From positions 186,001 to 250,000 of the forward strand of contig WHVA01000022.1 of assembly GCA_015179125.1 (NCBI GenBank): a DNA stretch of 64,000 nucleotides, in the 5' to 3' direction. Source of the stretch: Gautieria morchelliformis (Eukaryota > Basidiomycota > Agaricomycetes > Gomphales > Gomphaceae). Of the stretch, positions 10,421-20,229 are shown piece after piece (within the stretch, counting starts at the first letter, position 1; each line of letters starts with the position of its first letter). The notes below the pieces were generated by a model that saw only the letters and a program-made list of their open reading frames with translations, was not told the origin of the DNA and did no database searches. The translations under genes and the position numbers were made by a program.

Positions 10421-12330
10421 CTAAGCCTTGGGTTTCTGGGGGTACTTCGCATGGAATTCGGCGAGTCTGCGAGCCGAATTAGTAACATTCGAAGAGGGTT
10501 CCCAAGACGTAGCGTCGGGAGTGTGTTCGTATCCCTTCCACTCCACTAGGTATTCCAACCGCTTCCGGAGAATGCGACTATCGAGGATCTTCGTGATCTC
10601 GTACTCGTCCACGGAGTCAATTTCGATAGGTGGTGGGGGGTCTGCATATTGACCTGGGATGGTAGATGTCGTGGCGGGTTCGAGAAGGGATACATGAAAC
10701 ACAGGGTGGATCTGGCGAAGGTCCAGTGGTAAGCCTAAGTGAAACGCATGAGAAGATATTTTAGCCGTGATAGGATATGGGCCAAGTCTTCAGTGGTTGA
10801 GTTTCTTCGAAGGTCGTTTTGTGCGAATATTTCGCGAGTCGAGCCATACTCTATCGCCGACCTGAAACTCAGGGGTCGGAATGCGGCGAGTGGTTGTGGC
10901 CGAAGTGTACTGGATAATTGATTTCTTGATTTGATCTCGAAGGTATTGGTGAAGGTCCTTGAGGTCCGCTGACTGGCGATAAGCGTCCTCGGAAGCGACC
11001 GAAGTGAGTGATACTTCGAGCTTGGGATGGAAACCTTTGTTGGCGAAGAAGGGTGTGACCTGAGTGGCCGAATGGGCTGTGTTGTTGTAAGCGAATTCAG
11101 CGAGAGGCAAGAGGTCGACCCAATCGTCCTGCTGGTAGTTGATATAGACTCGGAGATACTGCTCGAGGATTTGGTTTACTCGTTTGGTCTGTCCATCAGT
11201 CTGGGGGTGGTAGGCTGTAGAAAGGTTGCCTTTGATACCGAGGATTTTGCAGAGAGAGGTCCAGAATCGGGATGTGAAGTGCTTCCCTCGATCGGAGATG
11301 ATGTCGCTGGGGCTTCTGTGTTTAGCGAATACGTGTCGAAGGAAGAGCATGGCAACCTCTCCCGAATCGATGTCTGAGAATGTCGGAATGAACAGGGCCA
11401 TCTTCGTTAGCCTGTCGACAATGACAAGGATCACATCGTGCCCATCCGATGGTGGGAGTCCTTCGATGAAGTCCATGGAGATCGAATCCCAAGGTCGTTG
11501 GCTGATGGGTAGAAAGCGAAGTGGACCGAAGGGTTTGTGATGAATGGATTTAGCGTGGCGACACTTGGAACAGGAGCCGATATAGTTGGTGACAAAGGTG
11601 GACATGTTCGGCCAATGATACTGTCTCCGAATGGTTTTCATCGTTTTGCTGATCCCTGGGTGGCCTGCTAACTGATGATCATGCAGCGAGTGAAGAATGT
11701 CCAAGCGAATATCATTATGATCGGGGACATACGTTCGCTGTTTGTATAACAGTGTTTTCCCATCCTCTCCAAGTGACCAGGGGTCTGACTTCACATTCGA
11801 AGGGGTGGTTGCCAATGATTGAGACTGAAGGCAAGTAATCTGGGCTGAGGACAAGGGATCGGTCAGCTGGCCCTGTTGGATGGATGTTAACAGTGATGCA
11901 GAGTCAAGGATGATGGCGCGAATGAGTTGCCCAGTCTTAAACATCGACTGGAAGCTGTGGGGATTCGCCAATGCGTAAGCATCCCCCCTTTAGGGTACAC
12001 GTCTCCCCGACGGGTCAATGCATCCGGTTTTGTGCCAAGTCGCCCAGCCTGGTAGCGAATGATATAGTTGAACCCTGACAGGTGTTTGGACCAACGGACC
12101 TGTCGTTGGGTCAGCTGTTTTGTAGTTGCGAAGTACTCAATGTTCTTGTGGTCGGAGAGGACGAGAATGACGTGGGATGCCCCTTCGAGGTAGTTTCTCC
12201 ATTGCTTGAAGGCACAAAAGATGGCGAGCAGCTCCTTGTCGTAGATCTCGTAGTTCATTTCGGCAGGTGGCATTCCTCGCGAATAAATGGCGATCGGGTG
12301 GATATCACCGTCGGAGGGGGTGATCTGAGA
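10421..12330 (-). pseudogene. Family D pol remnant: RNase H, integrase, chromodomain
   Basis: From right to left: RNase H (IAIYSRGMPPAEMNYEIYDKE, DHKNIEYF), integrase zinc region (H..C..CRHAKS), and a core with MDFIEGLPPSDG and SDRGKHF. The usual GQTERVN reads GQTKRVN, so the third acidic residue of the DDE triad is lost. A chromodomain follows (EYEITKILDSRI..YLVEWKGYEH..SWEP). A frame slip lies in the G-run at about 11984-11990 and an in-frame stop at 10790-10792. The RT-side half is missing. Chromodomains of this group are known to direct integration to heterochromatin. Confidence 0.88.
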
Positions 12331-12332
12331 GA

Positions 12333-12546
12333 TGATTTCTCTGAAGTACCTGAGTATGAATTTGAGAAAATCATCAAGTCTTGCTGGAGAGCTGCGAGAA
12401 ACGGAAGACGTACTGAAGAATTATTGACCAAATTCGTTGGATATGGACCTCAATTCGATGAATGGTTAACACGAAAACATTTGAAAAATGCACTGGACAT
12501 TGTGCGAGAATGGGACAAAAGTCAAGGAAGGAAACCAAGACTCTAG
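12333..12546 (+). pseudogene. Family A pol fragment: chromodomain tail
   Basis: Starts abruptly within DFSEVPEYEFEKIIKS and runs through FVGYGPQFDEWLTRKHLKNA to a stop at 12546. It matches the intact context at 48429-48647 and the diverged one at 35700-35925. The upstream part of the element is replaced by minus-strand family D sequence. Confidence 0.8.
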
Positions 12547-12726
12547 AGCTGATCAGACTCACCTAGAACCTTCTCTCAGTTTTTGTGTCTTGAAAAACAG
12601 TGTACGAATATAATTATCTAGTCCAAGAAAATGCATAAAAATCCGAAAGAACTCTGGAAAAATCCAAAAAAACAGTCTCTCAACTTATCTAGCATCGCTC
12701 AATCGAAATCTTATCCATCTCTCTCC

Positions 12727-13308
12727 ATGTCTCTTTTCCCACCTATAACATCAATCGACTACCAGCTCTCACATGATGGAAACAAAGTTGTTCAAGCCAC
12801 GGTGTCCATGCCTCAGTTCGAGTTCCAGCACACTGACAACTTTGAATACTACAAACCTGGACATCACGACTGGACGACTGTCTTCCTATTCGGAAAGACT
12901 TATGTCTACCTCTGTCCTGAACTAGCAGACAGCATATGGGAAGCCGTGCGCATGAAGTGTCGATACATCCTTGCCACCGCTGCAGGCTGGAAAGGAGATG
13001 TTGACTCCAATACACTCCCGCTCACCATTCATGACGAAAAATATCACGAAATCAGCATGATACGCGCTCCCATTCCACCCAACAATTACCTCACTTTCAA
13101 TTTCTTGAAAATCCCTGGAGAGAAAAGTGAAATAGAGTTGGGGATTGAAAGGTGGCAGCAGATGAGCCATCAACTCACCGCATGGACTGCTAAAGCAAAA
13201 GAAAACTGCGTTGATCTCGAGGACTGCACCTGGAAGTGGTCTCTCAAACCTGGCAAGACCTGGCTCAGCATCAAAGACAACGAAGATGACACATACACCT
13301 CACCATGA
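12727..13308 (+). CDS. Family A accessory ORF 1 (193 aa, unknown function)
   Basis: The start at 12727 (MSLFPPITSIDYQL) is chosen because the copy at 48829 and the diverged copy at 36167 both begin at the equivalent Met. It lies about 180 nt after the chromodomain stop, in the same sense as pol. Conserved features are FEFQHTDNFEYYKP, WTTVFLF, LADSIWEAVRMKC and GWKGDVD. It is Trp- and aromatic-rich with no membrane segment, signal peptide or known motif. The stop at 13306-13308 overlaps the next ATG as ATGA. Function is unknown; its presence in separate family A copies argues that it belongs to the element. Confidence 0.7.
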   Translation: MSLFPPITSIDYQLSHDGNKVVQATVSMPQFEFQHTDNFEYYKPGHHDWTTVFLFGKTYVYLCPELADSIWEAVRMKCRYILATAAGWKGDVDSNTLPLTIHDEKYHEISMIRAPIPPNNYLTFNFLKIPGEKSEIELGIERWQQMSHQLTAWTAKAKENCVDLEDCTWKWSLKPGKTWLSIKDNEDDTYTSP

Positions 13309-13787
13309 AGTTTCCCTTCTATGAGGCCCTCAGACGTCGTTACAGCGAAGATATGAGTTTCAACACTCGTACCCGTTATACTACGACTATTTCCAATGAA
13401 GCCGAACGTGAGCATTGGCTTGAACCAAAAGCTTACACTCTTGGAGTCCGTACGGAGCAACAGAGCCGCAAGAGAACTCATGACTCATCTCCTAGCAATT
13501 CAACTCTCAATGGAGAATTTTCTAACAAAGCTCACTGTTCCTCTATCCATCCTATGATCGACACCGAGCATAATGACCATAACAAGCAAGTCATTAAATG
13601 GCAGCCTTCCTTTGCGCAGCTATTCGAAGAACAGGGCGCCCACTGTTATCCTTATTTTATTCATCCTTCTACTATCGACTACTTGTCTCCAAAACCATCT
13701 TTCAATACTTGCATCAACTCTGACCAGTACCCTGCGACACCAGCACCTTCCAGGAATTCTTCAGTGAATTTTGAAGTAAATAGGTAG
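13305..13787 (+). CDS. Family A accessory ORF 2 (160 aa), overlapping ORF 1 by ATGA
   Basis: Begins MKFPFYEALRRRYSED at the ATG that overlaps the ORF 1 stop. The N-terminal third is charged; the C-terminal part is Ser/Pro/Asn-rich (PATPAPSRNSSVNF). In copy 2 a deletion fuses the end of this ORF in frame to ORF 1, and a solo LTR then splits it. It may be a second product reached by reinitiation, or the end of ORF 1 after a frameshift. No domain recognised. Confidence 0.5.
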   Translation: MKFPFYEALRRRYSEDMSFNTRTRYTTTISNEAEREHWLEPKAYTLGVRTEQQSRKRTHDSSPSNSTLNGEFSNKAHCSSIHPMIDTEHNDHNKQVIKWQPSFAQLFEEQGAHCYPYFIHPSTIDYLSPKPSFNTCINSDQYPATPAPSRNSSVNFEVNR

Positions 13788-13983
13788 CTACTTTGTGGAC
13801 AATCCCTAACACTATCCCCCCTTTCAAATGTTTGCTTTAGACCAATTCTACAACATTTACTAGGTAGTTAATTAGTTTCAAATGTCCTCAAGAAAGGTTG
13901 TATTAATATTTCTATGCTACACTCATATTGGGTCTACAAGATACAACAATCTCTTGATAGTTTAGCTAAGAATCCCCCACGGT

Positions 13984-14166
13984 CACATGACTATCACATG
14001 ACCTCAACGCTCAAAGTCACCTGATCATCCACAGTCACCTGACAATCACCTGACCTCAAAGTCACCTGATTATCTACAGTCACCTGACAATCACATGACA
14101 CAGTCACATGACATCAATCCAGCTTGAAGTCACATGACTTTCCTTCATCACATGATAATCACATGA
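13984..14166. promoter_or_regulatory. Cluster of about twelve TCAC(A/C)TGA octamers
   Basis: TCACATGA or TCACCTGA occurs about twelve times in 183 bp. Each contains an E-box (CACATG or CACCTG) of the type bound by bHLH factors. The same cluster is in copy 2 (50370-50580). A TATA-like box lies about 540 bp downstream (about 210 bp in copy 2). Confidence 0.65.
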
Positions 14167-14268
14167 GCGTGGGAGTTTCTTACATATCTTAGCTTTACTG
14201 TCACAGAGTTGTGACTTTAACCCAATATAGCAATAGAACCTTCCACAGCCTTCCAATAGTTTCCAAAC

Positions 14269-14594
14269 AAGAAGATAAGAGACTTACAAGTACTAAAGAT
14301 CCAGAACCACAAGTGGATTGCATTCTGAGCAAATATCATGGTTACATTCTCCATTTGAACAACCTTTATGATAAGAATCAAATAAACCTCCTAATAAAAC
14401 AACAAGGTAAGGTCGGGATGCTAGATTTAGATAGTCTAATAATTTTCTACTCTATTATTTCTTTTTGTAATATTGATCTCCTTAGGTATCTTTCCAGTGT
14501 GTTACACCCAGGCTTTAGCCCTTGTGACACATGTGTTTTGTCCTCCTGTAGTAATAACAATATTTGTTCTTTCTTTTTGATAATACAGACATCT
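14269..14594. mobile_element. 326-bp insertion flanked by a 10-bp direct repeat
   Basis: GTTTCCAAAC stands at 14259-14268 and 14595-14604, while copy 2 has it once with no insert. The insert has no clear terminal inverted repeats, no A-tail and no coding frame, so the class is open; a non-autonomous DNA element or SINE-like insert are both possible. Confidence 0.8.
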
Positions 14595-15312
14595 GTTTCC
14601 AAACCTTTCCTGAAGCTTCTCTAAGCTTCCACAAGGTTCTTCACAGTAGTAGAAGCCTCTACAAGGTTCCTAACAGTAGTTACATAAGCTAGATAGATGC
14701 AGCATAAATAGCCTGCAGTTTTAGCAGTGAAGCAATCAATCACCTTTCACCCAAACCGCTCATACCTTGAGTAACTGAAGTGTGACTTCAACACCACCTT
14801 GTACCGAAGTACTGGCTCACTGACTTGGCTACAGTCTAATATTGCAGCAACTCTGATTGGCTCTGAGAAGTACAAGAGTGCTCGACTAGAGGCCGGCGTC
14901 GCCGGCATGGCCCTTGTTGAAGACGTTCAAGATATTTGGCCAGGCTCTGGTTTTTTTTTTTTTTTTTTTAAATCAATTATGCACACGAAAACTGCCTAAG
15001 AGTTTTTGTCTTGTCATAGGTAACGGAGTTACCGACATCAGAATAAAATGGTTTATTTTGTCATACAGGGAAAGTTCATCCGCATTCTCATCGACAAATG
15101 AACATGGGCCACCTGAATGAACTCGTCAATGTCAACATGATACCAGTTTAAAATCAACAAAACTGTTTACCTCGAGACTGCATTCTTGTTAAGATGGCGT
15201 GAGGAGAGAATTCGTAAAGGTTTATAGGTGAGCAACACAAACTCGAAACATACTCGCCCATATGGGGATCATCTGTCATTAGACAACGTGGGAGTGTGTA
15301 ACAGTATATCAT

Positions 15313-16587
15313 TGTCATGACGCGTTTATCTCTCATACTCAGAAGCTCAGTTTTCCTATTTTCTCACCCCACCTTCGTGTTTGTTCCGATCACCATTGTT
15401 ATGTTCGGCAACCAACTCTCACTGTTCGCGCCAACTACCATAGCCGCGCCGCCAAATGCACGATCGATGTCCTGGGACTGACTCACCAGTCATCACTGGG
15501 CCTACCACCTCCTCTGCTCGACCCTCTTCCGATGGTGTTCGAATAGTTGGGTTGCCATGACCTGTGCATTTCCTGCACCTTGGTACCCCCATTTTCCCTT
15601 TCGCTACTCCTCCTCAGTGTTCGCTCGGTTTCGCCCTCGACCTCGACCTCTCCTCCCCTATGTCACCTCTTTTCGCCCTTCCTTGCATTTTGCCGAACGG
15701 ATATTCGCTGCTCGCATCATTTGCCAGCAGGCACACCATCAAAAACACGATCGATACCATTCACCCGGCATGATGGTTCATCATTAACCCCATCGTCTTC
15801 TTAATCCAACCCCATTGGGCATTCATATGGTCAAAGCATGTTCGCAGGACATCCCCTCCATAGGCCGTGCGGAATCAACCCAGTAGACCAAGAGTCTGTG
15901 CAGGGTGGCATGTATGCGGGTCCCAAGACATGGTTTTGTCCATAAATGCCTTCGCCACCTTTACTCTCCGTCGTTTCATATTCTCCCTCTTCTCACATTC
16001 TATTGTATGTTTATTTCATCTATGTTGTATCATGGCTGCGCACCCCTATCCAACCCTGACTTGTGACGGCCTCTGTCCTATTCGCTGTTACCTTACGAGC
16101 ATTCGATATAAGTAGTTTACATTCGCATGTATATTCCCCAGTTCAATTATCATACGTCGTCCATCTTGTGCAAACTTGACCTCGCTGTGATCATCGTCTT
16201 GAGCCTCTCCTTGAAGATTTCTATCTTCGACCAGCCAAGGACTTAGGCATCACTGGTGAGTTCTCATACTTCATCTTCGTTACCTTAGCCTTCGAACTAC
16301 TTTCTGTGCTGTTGGCGAAGGGCTCTGAAGGAGCACCTTCGCCAGTGAAGGGACCGCCGAAACTTAGACAGCCCTTCCGTGATATCTTGCACGTTACGCC
16401 GTCAAGTGCTGCGAGCTATTTCACTATGACTGTAGATAGGGCGAGCCCCGTTCGGGCAACCCTCTTGTTTCGTGAACATTCATCGGTTCACTTATTCGCC
16501 GAACGGCATACTTATTCACACAAGTTATTCGGGCATTCGCTGTGTTCACTAATACATGATATTAACGCCTAAAAACCAAGCTTGACA
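15313..16587 (+). repeat. 5' LTR, family D (1275 bp, duplicated U3 module)
   Basis: Starts TGTCATGACGCG. A second module starts TGCCATGACCTG at 15553, about 240 bp in, which explains the extra length against the 1031-bp LTR at 7295. Ends AGCTTGACA at 16587. Contains an 88-codon open frame (16306-16572) like that at 7310-7576. Confidence 0.8.
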
Positions 16588-16865
16588 GTATAATTGAACT
16601 AACAGCTACAGTCAAAGCATTCATTCTATCCATTCACCATCTTTTTTCACGCGCACTCTACGCCACATCTATTCACGGGACAGCCTCACCGTTTCGAAGG
16701 TCACCTCTCACCACACCGAACGTTTCCTAGACTCCTGCCCCACTTGGCAGGCCTTCCTTATTCCCCTTCGTGGGACAACCTCTCTTCCAACACTCCTCTC
16801 TACAGATTCTCGCCTCGCCTGGCGGGCCTGAGCCTCGTTTATTCGCGGGATAGCCTTACCCCTTC

Positions 16866-19120
16866 ATGGGTTGCCCTTCCCCGTACCAATCCTTCGCACA
16901 GCTTTCTGCCCTACTTGGCGGACCTGGATCATCTCTCCTACTAGACTCATTCTCCTCGACTCTTGCCGATAAACATCCTACGCCTCCGAACGCCAGCCCT
17001 ATTGACTCTGTACCACCAGCGTGTTTATTGGCCTCTATTAGCTCCCATTCCGATTCATCCTTCATCATCCATGTACACCTTCCCGGTCTCTCTAACTCAA
17101 TCCCTACTCTCATTGACTCTGGTGCCACTTCCAATTTCATTGATAGCTCCTTTTCCTCTCGTCCTGGTTTCGTATGTACATCACTCCGTTCGCCGATCGC
17201 TCTCTCCCTTTTTGATGGGAAGCCAGCCACTGCTGGTTTCATTCACAAATATCTAGATACTAGTCTCACTTTCAGCGACTCCTCTTCACAGGACGTTTCA
17301 CTACTTGTCACAAAGTTACACCCTTCAGCTGCAATCGTTCTTGGGCTTCCGTGGCTTCGCTCTACGAAACACACGATCGATTGGGGCTCCCTCTCAATCA
17401 CCTTTCCTTCTGGCACCGGCTTCATGCTCCCACGTATGACGGTCGCTATGGCCTGTACGATGATTTCCCCACCGGCTATCTTCGACAGTATCCCCGAACT
17501 CCACACTGCGTCGATGACATCGCCACCACCAGTTCCTGGTTTGCATCCGTCCCCACCATCCTTGGGTTATATCCCGAGCATGGCGATTGGACCACTCTCC
17601 TACGTCCTGGTCCTTCCACCAGACGTCGCTTCTTCGCCCGCTCCTATTCCGAATCTTTCTGGTTATGAACAGACATTCGGCGTGGATGGCGAACCCTTAC
17701 TTCTCTCAACCAAGCCGATCAAGAATTACTCCTCTGAGTCCTCTATATCACTTCCTAACAATCTCATTCATCCATTTTCAGTCACGAAAGGACCCATAAT
17801 AGAAACCGAACCTATTCGACCAAAAACAGAGCCTATTCCGAGTCATTCTCATTCCTGTACACCATGTACAGAATTACTGATCGATGACCACCTCCCATTC
17901 CATTCTTCACCTCCTGATCCACCTGCGACGAAGAGGGTAACACCGCATATAAGCCTAATCAGCGCAGCCGCCTTCGAGCTAATCATGAAACTTGGCAAAG
18001 AAGAAACCTTAATGTTAAACATGCACCCTTCCATCCCTGAGCCCAGTTCGCTTCGCGCTGTCGGCAACGCACCAGCCCCAACCACGCTCCTCCATGAAAA
18101 CCCTCTACCGAAGGACGAGTTAGAAATGTTCAGGGCTGTGGTACCAGAGGAGTACCACGACTTCAATATCTTCTCGCGTGCTAAAGCCAAAGCCCTGCCC
18201 CCACATCGACCTTATGACCACACCATCGAAATCGAGAACGATGGTACACCACCTCACGGCCCCATATACCCACTCTCGAACAGCGAATTAGAGGCTCTCC
18301 GCAAATATCTCGAAGACATGCTTGGCAAGGGATTTATCCACTCCTCCCAATCACCCAGTGGCGCCCCCGTTGTCTTCGCGAAAAAGAAGGATGGCACACT
18401 GCGAATGTGTGTGGACTATCGAGGGCTGAATCGTATCACGCAAAAGAACAAGTACCCTATCCCACTGATTCCGAGCCTTATTGACCAACTCAAAAGTGCG
18501 AACGTCTATACCAAATTCGACTTTTGCGCCGGGTTCAATAATGTTCGGATCACCTCTGGCCAAGAGTGGAAGACAGCCTTCGGAACACGATATGGGTCCT
18601 TCGAATATCTCGTCATGCCGTTCGGATTAACGAATGCTCCGGCGACATTCCAACACTTCATGAATGACATCTTCCAAGACATGGCTGACGTCTTCGTTGT
18701 AGTCTACCTCGACGACATCCTTATCTTCTCCAAGAACAGGGAAGATCACTTAGAGCATGTCCGAATGGTCCTCGCCCATCTTCGAAAACACAACCTCTTC
18801 ATAAAGCCCGAGAAGTGCCTCTTCCACTTGAACTGGGTTGAGTTTCTCGGATTCATCATCTCTCCTGCTGGGGTCTCTATGGACATCGAAAAAACAGCTG
18901 CAATCACAAAGTGGCCTGTACCGACGAACGTTCGCGAAGTCCAATCGTTCCTAGGCTTTGCGAACTTCTACAGAAGATTCATCATTTCGTTCTCAGACAT
19001 TGTCCTGCCACTCACTCGCCTGACCAGGAAGGATACTGCATTCACCTGGGACGCGAAGCAACAGGAGGCTTTCGAAGCACTCAAGGCCGCGTTCTCACAG
19101 GCCCCAGTCCTCATCCACTT
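16866..19120 (+). pseudogene. Family D protease-reverse transcriptase, 3'-truncated
   Basis: One open frame of about 750 codons before it enters LTR sequence. Order: Ser/Pro-rich leader; retroviral-type protease (LIDSGATSNFID, catalytic DSG; VLGLPWLRS); a long Pro/Ser spacer; RT with VVFAKKKDGTLRMCVDYRGL, FDFCAGFNNVRI, FGLTNAPATFQ and catalytic VYLDDIL; then the connection region (FLGFANFYRRF). The frame then reads into LTR (GSMYAGPKAWF), so RNase H and integrase are gone. The gag part and zinc knuckle are absent. The start is uncertain, since Met 16866 is simply the first in frame. Confidence 0.85.
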
Positions 19121-19815
19121 GTCCGTGCAGGGTAGCATGTATGCGGGTCCCAAGGCATGGTTTTGTCCACAAGTGCCTTCGCCACCTTTACTCTCCATCA
19201 TTTCATGTTCTCCCTCTTCTCACATTCTATTGTATGTTTATTTCATCTATGTTGTATCATGACTGCGCACCCCTATCCAACCCTGACTTGTGACGGCCTT
19301 TTTCCTATTCGCTGATACCTTACGAGCATTCGATATAAGTAGTTTACATTCGCATGTATATTTCCCAGTTCAATTATCATACGTCGTCTATCTTGTGCAG
19401 CTTTGACCTCGCCGTGGTCATCGTCTTAAGCCTTCTCTTGGAGACTTCTATCTTCAACTAGCAGAGGACTTCGGCGCCACTGGTGAGTTCTCCTACTTCA
19501 TCTTTGTTACCTTAGCCTTCGAACCATTTTCTGTGCTGTTGGCGAAGGGCACCGAAGGAGCACCTTCGCCAGCGAAGGGATTGTCAAGACTTAGACAGCC
19601 CTTCCGTGAGACCTTGCATGTTACATCGTCAAGAGCCACGGCCTATTTCGCTACGACTGTAGATAGGGTAAGCCCCGTTTAGGCAAACCCTCTTACCTTG
19701 TGAACATTCATTGGTTCACCTATTCGCCGAACGGCATACTTAGTCGCACAAGTTATTCAGGCATTCGCTGTGTTCACTAATACACGATATTAATGCCTAA
19801 AAACCAATCTTGACA
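19121..19815 (+). repeat. Family D 3' LTR fragment
   Basis: Joins the RT frame at GTCCGTGCAGGG, a point in the middle of full LTRs, and ends ATCTTGACA at 19815. Marks the right edge of the deletion. Confidence 0.85.
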
Positions 19816-19837
19816 CACGTGTGCAACTTTTCTTCAC

Positions 19838-19950
19838 AGCCTGTAACCATACATCAGGGAAAGCTCTTAGGTCATGCTAGAAACCCTTCTAGTTGGCTTG
19901 ATAAAGCTGCAGGAATGGATCCAAAGCAGTTAGAGTCTTGCATGTCACAC
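19838..19950 (+). pseudogene. Family A protease-RT spacer fragment
   Basis: Encodes VTIHQGKLLGHARNPSSWLD, matching the start of the RT frame at 43640-43690. It is a scrap of a family A element between the family D copy and the hairpin. Confidence 0.6.
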
Positions 19951-19960
19951 ATGTTTTTTA

Positions 19961-20193
19961 TGTAAAAAAAACTATAATAAAATTTTGTGTTTTTGTTAGA
20001 ATTTGTTGAGTAAAAAAATTGTAAAAAAATTTAAAGTTTTTTGCAGGGTTTTTTTATGTCTTTTTATAAGTTTCTTTGTGAAAACACAAAGAAACACATG
20101 AAAAACCCTGAAAAAAACTTTGAATTTTTTTACAATTTTCTTGCTCAACAAATTCTAATAAAAACACAACATTTTATTACAGTTTTTTCAACA
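19961..20193. repeat. Long AT-rich hairpin (arms of about 110 bp)
   Basis: The left arm (19961-20080) is nearly the reverse complement of the right arm (20085-20193), with a loop of about 4 bases between TTTCTTTGTG and CACAAAGAAA. Small indels and a few mismatches only. Either a fold-back element or the product of a snap-back duplication. Confidence 0.85.
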
Positions 20194-20229
20194 GTTTTTC
20201 AGACAAGAAAACTTTTATATGCCTGCAGT

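Larger units (their letters stand above)
7295..12332 (-). mobile_element. Family D Ty3/gypsy chromovirus, 5'-truncated
   Basis: Minus-strand order from right to left: broken RNase H, integrase, chromodomain (to 10421), a region holding an antisense gene, a polypurine tract, then the 3' LTR (8325 down to 7295). The 5' half ends abruptly near 12332, where unrelated family A sequence starts on the plus strand. Insertion was into TTCCCTG/TTGAC of the duplicated segment (compare 51855), but the far target duplication is lost. A second family D LTR sits inside it as a solo LTR. Confidence 0.85.
13788..14960 (+). repeat. Putative 3' UTR/LTR of the family A copy (copy 1)
   Basis: Non-coding, shared with 50174-51040. 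It holds the TCAC(A/C)TGA cluster, a TATA-like CATAAATAG at about 14704 and a T-run ending near 14969. I could not fix LTR ends or a polypurine tract, so its identity as an LTR is inferred. Confidence 0.45.
12333..15310 (+). repeat. Direct duplication, copy 1 (partner 48429-51385)
   Basis: Both copies share, in the same order, a chromodomain tail, accessory ORFs, a motif-rich LTR-like region, a T-run and about 300 bp of flank. Copy 1 has a 326-bp insertion (14269-14594). Copy 2 has a deletion and a solo LTR in the accessory ORFs. Confidence 0.9.
15313..19815 (+). mobile_element. Family D element with internal deletion
   Basis: 5' LTR 15313-16587, internal region 16588-19120, 3' LTR fragment 19121-19815. 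Coding sequence breaks off after the RT, at the start of RNase H, and passes straight into mid-LTR sequence, so integrase, chromodomain and the LTR start are deleted. Only about 0.3 kb separates the 5' LTR from the protease frame, so gag is also missing. No target duplication seen. Confidence 0.8.

Noticed and set aside
14945-14970. T-run as evidence for a reversed poly(A) retrogene
   Set aside because: Both duplicated copies have it with different lengths and no adjoining processed gene; a simple homopolymer is enough.
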